In this document: one piece after another, positions 6,774 to 12,325 of the stretch
How positions within the stretch are numbered: position 1 is the stretch's first letter
Layout of the letters: the number at the start of each line of letters is the position of its first letter
DNA from: Spirochaetota bacterium
Lineage (GTDB): Bacteria > Spirochaetota > Spirochaetia > Sphaerochaetales > Sphaerochaetaceae
Reading direction: 5' to 3'
Length of the DNA stretch: 12,325 nt
Assembly: GCA_023401595.1 (NCBI GenBank)
Contig: JAEXDQ010000003.1
Location: 1-12,325, forward strand
Made by a program: the position numbers and the translations under genes
Notes under the pieces: generated by a model
Seen by the model: only the letters and a program-made list of their open reading frames with translations
Told to the model about the DNA's origin: nothing
Databases searched by the model: none

Positions 6774-8084
6774 ATGATGATGCAGAAAGTATATACAAAG
6801 ATTGAATCTATCGTCGGCAACGTGATTACCGTCCGTGCCGAAGGGGTCAAGAACGGTGACCTGGCCATAGTGAGTACCGCCCACGGCGAGTCCTATGCCA
6901 ACGTCATCAAGCTTGACGGCGACCTTGTCTCGCTACAGGTGTTTTCCGGCGCGCAGGGGATTTCGACCGGTGACCAGGTGAGGTTCCTCGGCGTTCCGAT
7001 GCGTGTCTCCTATACCGAAGACCTGCTTGGCCGAGTGTTCTCCGGCAGCGGCGTCCCCCGTGACAAGGGGCCCTCGTTGACCGAGAACATGATCGAGATC
7101 GGAGGTCCTTCCGTAAACCCGGCCAAGCGTATCATCCCCCGCAATATGATTCGTACCGGTATCCCGATGATCGACGTGTTCAATACCCTGGTCGAAAGCC
7201 AGAAGCTGCCGATCTTCTCTGTATCCGGAGAACCGTACAACCAGTTGCTCGCTCGTATCGCGATGCAGGCGGAGGTCGACCTGATCATCCTCGGCGGCAT
7301 GGGCCTGAAGTACGACGACTACCTGTTCTTCAAGGACACGCTTGAAAAGAGCGGCGCCATGAGCCGTACTATCATGTTCATCCACACGGCGAGCGATCCG
7401 ACTGTAGAATGCATGCTCGTCCCCGACATGGCCTTGGCCGTCGCTGAACGCTTCGCGATCGACGGCAAGAAGGTGTTGGTGCTGCTGACCGATATGACCA
7501 ACTTCGCCGACGCAATGAAGGAAATGGCGATCACCATGGATCAGGTGCCTTCCAACCGCGGTTATCCTGGCGATCTGTACAGCTCGTTGGCTTCCCGGTA
7601 CGAGAAGGCCGTTGACTTCGAGGGCGCCGGTTCCGTCACTATCCTGGCGGTCACCACGATGCCCGGCGACGACGTCACGCATCCGGTCCCCGACAACACC
7701 GGCTATATTACGGAAGGGCAGTACTACCTGAAAGGCGGCCGTATCGAGCCGTTCGGTTCGTTGTCCCGTCTGAAGCAGCAGGTCAACAAGGACACCCGTG
7801 ACGATCACCGCGCCCTGATGGACGGCATGATCAAGCTGTACAGCGCGTATAAGGAGTCCTTGGAGAAGAAGTCGATGGGTTTCCAGATGTCTGAATGGGA
7901 CGACAAGCTGTTGAAGTACGGCGAGTTGTTCGAGAGCAAGCTGATGGATCTGTCTGTGAACATTCCGTTGGAACAGGCGCTGGACCTCGGTTGGGAGATT
8001 CTCGCCGAGTGCTTTGAGCCGAACGAGACCGGATTGAAGAGCGATCTGATCCTGAGTCGCTGGCCGAAGAAGACGATCGGTTGA
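6774..8084 (+). CDS. atpB: V/A-type ATPase subunit B (non-catalytic nucleotide-site subunit)
   Basis: Subunit B alternates with A in the head and contributes to the catalytic interface. The 436-aa protein lacks a true P-loop: the equivalent segment is FSVSGEPYNQLLARIA, as expected for B. LLTDMTNFADAMKE (DMTN at 240-243) and VPSNRGYPGDLYSSLASRYE are family hallmarks. GSLSRL places the interface arginine at R332, equivalent to the arginine finger of Enterococcus B. ATG is repeated at 6774, 6777 and 6780; AAGG (6764-6767) suits 6774 or 6777, so the start is uncertain by one or two codons. Only 8 bases separate it from atpA, which fits co-translation in equal numbers. Confidence 0.96.
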   Translation: MMMQKVYTKIESIVGNVITVRAEGVKNGDLAIVSTAHGESYANVIKLDGDLVSLQVFSGAQGISTGDQVRFLGVPMRVSYTEDLLGRVFSGSGVPRDKGPSLTENMIEIGGPSVNPAKRIIPRNMIRTGIPMIDVFNTLVESQKLPIFSVSGEPYNQLLARIAMQAEVDLIILGGMGLKYDDYLFFKDTLEKSGAMSRTIMFIHTASDPTVECMLVPDMALAVAERFAIDGKKVLVLLTDMTNFADAMKEMAITMDQVPSNRGYPGDLYSSLASRYEKAVDFEGAGSVTILAVTTMPGDDVTHPVPDNTGYITEGQYYLKGGRIEPFGSLSRLKQQVNKDTRDDHRALMDGMIKLYSAYKESLEKKSMGFQMSEWDDKLLKYGELFESKLMDLSVNIPLEQALDLGWEILAECFEPNETGLKSDLILSRWPKKTIG

Positions 8085-8098
8085 TCCTGGAGGACTGA

Positions 8099-8713
8099 AT
8101 GGCCGTCAAACTGACGAAGAACGAGCAGAAGAAGCAGAAGGACCAGCTCAAGCAATTTCAACGCTATCTGCCTACTTTGCAGCTGAAAAAACAGCAGCTG
8201 CAGGTCGTGATCAGGCAGATAGAGGCGGAAGTCGAGCGATACCGCCAACAGCAGAAGGCTGTCGTCGCGGGATTGCAGGATTGGGTAGCCGTCTATAATG
8301 AAAACTGCTTTTTCCGCACAGACCTCCGTCTGGAGAACCTGGTCCAAGTAGACCGGGTGATCAAGGCGAGGGGAAATATAGCGGGTGTTTCGATACCTGT
8401 GTTCAAGGAACTGACTTTCAAGCCCATTTCCTACGATCTGAACGATTATCCGCTTTGGGTCGACAAGGGAATCGAGTCGCTTCGCGATGTGGCGAGATTC
8501 GATGCGTTGATCGCGACGCTGGAGCAGCAGATTTCCCTGCTAGGGAAAGAGCTGCGCACTACCAGTCAGCGGGTCAACCTGTTCGAGAAGGTGAAGATTC
8601 CTGAGGCGAAGGAGAATATCCGTCGCATCGGTATCTACCTTGGGGATCAGCAGACCGCGGCTGTCGTCCGTGGAAAAATCGCCAAGAAGAAATTGGTAAA
8701 GGTGTCCGCATAA
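8099..8713 (+). CDS. atpD: V/A-type ATPase subunit D (central rotor shaft)
   Basis: Subunit D forms the coiled-coil axle that turns inside the A3B3 head. The 204-aa protein begins MAVKLTKNEQKKQKDQLKQF, followed by a long Gln/Leu-rich helix to about residue 60. A short globular middle follows, and a second long helix (about 128-175) contains RVNLFEKVKIPEAKENIRRI, the typical D-subunit stretch. The length is normal. GGAGG (8089-8093) lies 5 bases before ATG 8099. Its stop codon shares a base with the start of atpI (TAATG). Its usual rotor partner, subunit F, is not encoded in the window. Confidence 0.93.
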   Translation: MAVKLTKNEQKKQKDQLKQFQRYLPTLQLKKQQLQVVIRQIEAEVERYRQQQKAVVAGLQDWVAVYNENCFFRTDLRLENLVQVDRVIKARGNIAGVSIPVFKELTFKPISYDLNDYPLWVDKGIESLRDVARFDALIATLEQQISLLGKELRTTSQRVNLFEKVKIPEAKENIRRIGIYLGDQQTAAVVRGKIAKKKLVKVSA

Positions 8714-10572
8714 TGATAGTCAAAATGAAAAAAGTGTCTGTCATCGTGCAGGCGCACAATAAGAAGGATATGCTCCGGTCTTTGCGAAAGGCCGGTCTGC
8801 TCCATGTCTGCGATGAAAAGGTCCGTACAGCGACCGTCGAGGAGCTGCAGAGAGAGGGCGAAGCCCTTGAACGGGTCCGGACGCAGATACAGGAGGCTGC
8901 CGGAGCCAAGGCGAAGGCCGCGAAGCAGAAGGGCAAGGTCGAACAGCTTTCCTGTACCGATGAAGAATTCAGCCGGTTGCAGGAAAGGCTTTCCGCCATG
9001 CTTGACGAACGTAAGGAACTGGTCGAACGTGTCTCGAAAGAGGGCATGCTTTGCGATCAGCTCCGCGTCTGGGGCGATTTTGCACCCGATGCGGTTGACG
9101 ATCTCCGCCGCGCCGGGGTCAGGCTCTCCTTCTATACGATCGGAAAGAAGGAATTGGAACAGATTCCTGAGGATTGCTCCTATGTCCGGTTGTCTCCTGT
9201 TGGAAAGCTGTCCGCTATCGCGGTAGTCGGAGAGCCGTTGCCCGCGGGATTCCCTGCCACGAGGTTTGATATTCCTGAGTACGGTCTGTCCGAGCTGGAA
9301 TACCGGATCAACAACGCCCGCAAGCGATTGTCCGACATCGATGATGAGTTCGCCTCCTGCGGCCGGTATCTCGATGCGTACCGGAAGCAGTTGGCGCGGA
9401 CCGACCAGAGCGCCCGGTTCGAGGAGGTCGCGGCTTCCATGAGCGATGGCGACCGGATCTCCTGGGTGACAGGATATGTTCCCGAACCGAAATCCGAGGA
9501 TTTCCGCAGACTCGCGGCGGACAACGGCTGGGGATATCTGATGGACGATCTGACCGAGGACGACAACCCGCCGACGCTGGTCCAATACCCGAAGGGTGTG
9601 GGGATCATCAAACCGGTTTTCGATATCCTCGGTACTGTGCCCGGATATCGGGAATACGATATCAGCATGTGGTTCCTGTTGTTCTTCACCTTGTTCTTCG
9701 CAATGATCATCGGCGACGCCGGTTACGGCCTGATTTTTTTGGCTGTGGCGGTCGCGTTGCATGCGAAACAGAAGAAGGCGACCAACATCACCGTTCTGCT
9801 CTACGTGTTGAGTATCGCGACGGTGGTCTGGGGCAGTCTGACCGGTACATGGTTCGGCTCTGCCGAGATTCTTGAATCGGTCCCGTTCCTCAAATCACTG
9901 GTCATACCGCAGATAGCGAACTATCCGGAGCTGTTCGGCGTCGAGACGACGTCCGCTCAGAACATGGTCATGAAGTTCTGCTTCATTATCGGCGCTGTCC
10001 AGCTTTCACTGGCCTGCATCCTCAACGTGATCCACAAGATTCCGAAGAAGGATTTGAGCGCCGTCGCTGATATCGGTTGGATGATCGATGTCCTGGCGTT
10101 GTACTTCATGGTTCTTCAACTGGTCATCGGTGCGCCGACGAGCATCAGTATGGTGTTCGCCTGTGTCGGGATCGGGTTCGTGCTGGTCTGTGTGTTCGGA
10201 AGCCAGGCTCCTGGTCAATCCTTCGGACAAGGGCTCAAGACCGGATTGGGGGGATTCTTTACGACGTTCCTCAACACGATCAGTTGTTTCTCGAACATCA
10301 TGAGCTATATCCGTCTGTTCGCCGTGGGCATGGCTTCGCTGGCCATAGCTCAGAGCTTCAACAATATGGCGGGCGGGATGTTGCAGGGCTTCGCGCTTCC
10401 CGCGGGTATCCTGGTGCTGGTGGTCGGCCATGGCCTGAACCTGGTCATGGGGCTGCTTTCGGTTGTCGTACATGGCGTACGGCTGAATCTCTTGGAATTC
10501 TCCGGACAGCTCGGCATGGAGTGGACCGGCGTTTCATACGATCCGTTCAGAGAGACGGTAAAAGATAATTAA
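8713..10572 (+). CDS. atpI: V/A-type ATPase subunit I (a-subunit, ion channel stator)
   Basis: Subunit I is the membrane stator that gives ions access to the c-ring. The 619-aa protein has a cytoplasmic N-terminal half (1-about 315) with two helical hairpin stretches, then about seven or eight membrane helices starting at residue 319 (MWFLLFFTLFFAMIIGDAGYG). The essential arginine is in NIMSYIRLFAVG (R534), and a second conserved arginine is in VVHGVRLNLLEF (R590), matching the two functional arginines of yeast Vph1. The C-terminal FSGQLGMEW region is typical. At 619 aa it is at the short end of the family. ATG 8713 overlaps the atpD stop by one base; ATG 8725 (MKKVSVIVQAH) is an alternative start that would remove four residues. 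Confidence 0.95.
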   Translation: MIVKMKKVSVIVQAHNKKDMLRSLRKAGLLHVCDEKVRTATVEELQREGEALERVRTQIQEAAGAKAKAAKQKGKVEQLSCTDEEFSRLQERLSAMLDERKELVERVSKEGMLCDQLRVWGDFAPDAVDDLRRAGVRLSFYTIGKKELEQIPEDCSYVRLSPVGKLSAIAVVGEPLPAGFPATRFDIPEYGLSELEYRINNARKRLSDIDDEFASCGRYLDAYRKQLARTDQSARFEEVAASMSDGDRISWVTGYVPEPKSEDFRRLAADNGWGYLMDDLTEDDNPPTLVQYPKGVGIIKPVFDILGTVPGYREYDISMWFLLFFTLFFAMIIGDAGYGLIFLAVAVALHAKQKKATNITVLLYVLSIATVVWGSLTGTWFGSAEILESVPFLKSLVIPQIANYPELFGVETTSAQNMVMKFCFIIGAVQLSLACILNVIHKIPKKDLSAVADIGWMIDVLALYFMVLQLVIGAPTSISMVFACVGIGFVLVCVFGSQAPGQSFGQGLKTGLGGFFTTFLNTISCFSNIMSYIRLFAVGMASLAIAQSFNNMAGGMLQGFALPAGILVLVVGHGLNLVMGLLSVVVHGVRLNLLEFSGQLGMEWTGVSYDPFRETVKDN

Positions 10573-10573
10573 C

Positions 10574-10598
10574 GTTGTTGGTCAAAACAACTAAGGAG
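10574..10598 (+). promoter_or_regulatory. small stem-loop and strong Shine-Dalgarno ahead of atpK
   Basis: GTTGTT (10574-10579) and AACAAC (10586-10591) can pair around the 6-base loop GGTCAA. The hairpin is followed at once by TAAGGAG (10592-10598), 6 bases before the atpK start. This is the longest Shine-Dalgarno match in the operon, and this gap between genes (32 bases) is the widest in it. A strong site suits the need for many proteolipid copies per complex. The hairpin is weak (two G-C pairs of six) and its role is inferred. Confidence 0.45.
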
Positions 10599-10604
10599 TA
10601 GAAA

Positions 10605-11042
10605 ATGAATAGTATTGCTTACATCGGTATGGCTTGTGCGCTGTGTCTGTCCGCTCTTGGGTCCGGCCTTGGTGCCGGTGCCGCTTCCCAGGCAGCCGTC
10701 GGCGGCTGGAAGAAGTGTTATGCGAACGGCAAACCGGCTCCGTTCATCATGGTCGCGTTCGCTGGCGCTCCGCTGACCCAGACGATCTACGGATTCTTGT
10801 TGATGAACTTCATCCGCAGCGCGGTCAGCGCCGGTGCGTCCGGACTTCTGGCTCTTGGTTGCGGCGTGTTCGGCGGTCTTGCCATTGGTCTGTCCGCTTG
10901 GATGCAGGGCAAATGCTCCGCTTGCGCTTGCGACGCGCTCGCTGAAACCGGCAAGGGAACCGCGAACTACTTTATCGTCATCGGTATCGTAGAGACCGTC
11001 GCCCTGTTCACCCTGGTCTTCTGCCTGCTGTTGCTCCAGTAA
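10605..11042 (+). CDS. atpK: V/A-type ATPase proteolipid subunit K (c-ring), predicted Na+-binding
   Basis: Subunit K forms the rotating membrane ring that carries ions. The 145-aa protein has four membrane helices in two tandem hairpins, each with Gly/Ala-rich packing (for example LGSGLGAGAAS at 18-28). The ion-binding carboxylate is E130 in GIVETVALF (helix 4); helix 2 has no acidic residue, as in V-type rings. Aligned by eye with Enterococcus hirae NtpK, T58, Q59, Y62, Q101 and E130 match T64, Q65, Y68, Q110 and E139, whose side chains bind Na+ or support the site. This points to Na+ rather than H+ as the coupling ion. The gene is last in the operon and has a strong Shine-Dalgarno, fitting high copy number. 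Confidence 0.94.
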   Translation: MNSIAYIGMACALCLSALGSGLGAGAASQAAVGGWKKCYANGKPAPFIMVAFAGAPLTQTIYGFLLMNFIRSAVSAGASGLLALGCGVFGGLAIGLSAWMQGKCSACACDALAETGKGTANYFIVIGIVETVALFTLVFCLLLLQ

Positions 11043-11069
11043 GATAGCGTTTCTGGCCAACAGCGATAG

Positions 11070-11106
11070 ACCGCCGCGGATCCTCAGATCTGCGGCGGTT
11101 TTTATT
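11070..11106 (+). terminator. rho-independent terminator of the V-ATPase operon
   Basis: The arms ACCGCCGC and GCGGCGGT, extended inward by a G-U pair and GATC/GATC, form a stem of about 13 pairs around the loop CTCA (11083-11086). A run of five T (11099-11103) follows, then ATT. It starts 28 bases after the atpK stop and no other gene lies before it, so it ends the operon. Confidence 0.95.
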
Positions 11107-11237
11107 GTATTACGAATACCGGATCAGCCGGTGGTCATGATTCGCAATTGTTCCGCCGGCTGGAGGTCTAGTCCGGCTATTTTGCGCTTCCATTCGATTG
11201 GCTTGCGTATATCCCGCGTTGGCAATATCATTGTCAC

Positions 11238-12179
11238 ATGATCATCAGTGCCAGTAGACGTTGCGATATCCCCGCCTTTTTTCCCCGATGGCTTGCCAAT
11301 CGGTTCGAACAAGGGTTCGTCTTGGTACGGAATCCTTTCAACCGACACCAGGTTGGTAGGGTCGGGCTTTCCCGATCTGAGGTGGACGCCATTGTGTTCT
11401 GGTCGAAGAATCCGGCTCCGACGCTTCCGTACCTGGAATCGTTCGGTTCGTTTCCATATTACTTCCAATATACGCTGAACGGATATCCTGACCGGTATGA
11501 ACCGAACCTTCCTCCGGTGGAGGAACGCATATCCACGTTTCTGCGGCTTTCGGAGGTATGCGGACCGGAACGTCTCGTATGGCGCTATGATCCGATTTTC
11601 CTGTCCCCCGAATGCACCGTGGAGTGGCACCGGAAGATGTTTTCGTTTGTCTGTAAGCGGTTGTCAGGCCATACCGATACCTGCGTGATCAGTTTTCTTG
11701 ATCTGTATCGGCATGTGAGGCCTGTCTGCGAACGATTCGCGCTGCGCCCGCCGGAGAAGTCGGAAATCATGGAACTTGTCGAATCCTTCGTTTCGATTGC
11801 CGCCCCGTGCGGCGTCCGGCTCCAGACCTGCGCCGAAACGGTAGACCTGACGGCGCTCGGCGTCAAGAAGGGAGCCTGCATCGACGGCCGGCGTCTGGAG
11901 CGTATCTGCGGCAAGCCGTTTCTCACCCGCAAGGACCAATATCAGCGGAAGGGGTGTGGCTGCATCGAGAGCGTCGATATCGGTTCCTACGACATCTGTT
12001 CCCATGGCTGTATCTACTGCTATGCCAACCCCGGACGCGCAAAGGATGTTGACGCAATGTCTCATCGCGACGATTCTCCGTTCTTGTCGGGAGCTTTGGA
12101 GCCTGAGGATTGTATCTATGATAGAAGACTCCAGACTATGGTCGCGTCAGATGCGCAGTGTGTATTTGATTTTGATTGA
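11238..12179 (+). CDS. DUF1848 family protein with a C-terminal Cys cluster
   Basis: The 313-aa product matches the DUF1848 family as I recall it: ISASRRCDIPAFF (3-15), NPFNRHQV (32-39), VDAIVFWSKNPAP (49-61), WRYDPI (115-120) and RKDQYQRKGCGC (231-242). The end has SYDICSHGCIYCYAN (250-264), in which C254, C258 and C261 form a CX3CX2C cluster like the Fe-S motif of radical SAM enzymes, but near the C-terminus instead of the N-terminus. C240 and C242 are further possible ligands. The function of the family is unknown; a Fe-S enzyme acting on a nucleic acid or small molecule is only an inference. It is cytoplasmic, with no signal or membrane helix. No good Shine-Dalgarno precedes ATG 11238. 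The atp terminator stands upstream, so it is a separate unit with its promoter not identified. Confidence 0.9.
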   Translation: MIISASRRCDIPAFFPRWLANRFEQGFVLVRNPFNRHQVGRVGLSRSEVDAIVFWSKNPAPTLPYLESFGSFPYYFQYTLNGYPDRYEPNLPPVEERISTFLRLSEVCGPERLVWRYDPIFLSPECTVEWHRKMFSFVCKRLSGHTDTCVISFLDLYRHVRPVCERFALRPPEKSEIMELVESFVSIAAPCGVRLQTCAETVDLTALGVKKGACIDGRRLERICGKPFLTRKDQYQRKGCGCIESVDIGSYDICSHGCIYCYANPGRAKDVDAMSHRDDSPFLSGALEPEDCIYDRRLQTMVASDAQCVFDFD

Positions 12180-12325
12180 CAAAAAGTGCATGAACCGAAA
12201 AAAAAAGGCTCTATGCAGGAATCTGGGGGATGAAGAGAAGAGAAAAAGTCAATAAGAAAGAAAAGGTATAGAAAAAAGGGAATGGAACTCTACTATTGTC
12301 AAGTTACCAAACAACAACAAAGAGA
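12180..12325. other. purine-rich non-coding tail, no gene recognised
   Basis: The 146 bases after the DUF1848 stop are strongly purine-biased on the + strand and include a run of nine A (12198-12206). There is no terminator hairpin for the preceding gene. The only ORFs are trivial: 21 codons from ATG 12190 without a ribosome site, and 13 codons from ATG 12230. It could be the leader of a gene beyond the window edge. Confidence 0.5.

Noticed and set aside
5410..6798. Minus-strand open frame of 462 codons opposite atpA
   Set aside because: It lies wholly against a certain catalytic gene, shows no family motif, and is explained by the codon bias of atpA. The same holds for minus-strand frames at 1280-2119, 6933-7808 and 8647-9762.
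11118..11132. Hairpin ACCGG-ATCAG-CCGGT after the atp terminator
   Set aside because: It has only five pairs and no U-tract, and a strong terminator stands just upstream. No role can be supported.
11124..11630. Minus-strand frame of 168 codons at the start of the DUF1848 gene
   Set aside because: Most of it is the antisense of a conserved family. The part outside the gene has no motif and no ribosome site supports it.
12176..12181. Perfect -35 box TTGACA at the end of the DUF1848 gene
   Set aside because: At 16-18 bases downstream there is only poly-A and no acceptable -10 box.

Overview
The window (mid-50s % GC by eye) looks like a piece of bacterial chromosome, most likely from a spirochaete (Spirochaetota). 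The main reason is the V/A-type ATPase operon in the order E - DUF2764 protein - A - B - D - I - K. From memory, this order is shared by treponemes and chlamydiae, and it differs from the I-K-E-C-F-A-B-D orders of archaea and enterococci. The PgsW-type poly-gamma-glutamate cluster and the DUF1848 gene also fit a spirochaete. Chlamydiota and Bacteroidota carry related ATPase operons, so the phylum call is an inference. All genes seen are on the + strand. There are no rRNA, tRNA, CRISPR or insertion elements.

Region 1 (1-284): the last 41 codons of a very GC-rich gene for a hydrophobic protein, then a 156-base leader.

Region 2 (285-3488): a tightly coupled cluster for poly-gamma-glutamate (PGA). 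It encodes a HutP-family RNA-binding regulator, then PgsB (Mur-ligase-like PGA synthetase), PgsC (membrane partner) and PgsW (PGA system protein). The hutP-like gene and pgsB overlap as ATGA, pgsB and pgsC overlap by 11 bases, and pgsC and pgsW are 3 bases apart. No pgsA/capA is present here.

Region 3 (3489-3827): a doubtful 70-codon ORF carrying a perfect 19-bp palindrome, followed by a near-consensus sigma70 promoter (TTGCAC, 17 bp, TATAAT). An 11-bp dyad sits exactly in the middle of that promoter's spacer.

Region 4 (3828-11106): the V/A-ATPase operon atpE, DUF2764 gene, atpA, atpB, atpD, atpI, atpK, closed by a strong intrinsic terminator. E and the DUF2764 protein are presumed stalk parts, A3B3 the catalytic head, D the rotor shaft, and I and K the ion channel and c-ring. 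The proteolipid AtpK keeps the side chains that bind Na+ in Enterococcus hirae NtpK, so the machine is predicted to move Na+. Recognisable genes for subunits C, F and G are missing.

Region 5 (11107-12325): a separate DUF1848 gene with a C-terminal CX3CX2C cluster, then a purine-rich non-coding tail.

The observations most worth following up are the HutP-type regulator heading a PGA operon instead of a histidine-utilisation operon, the predicted Na+ coupling of the reduced V-ATPase, and the dyad in the atp promoter spacer.
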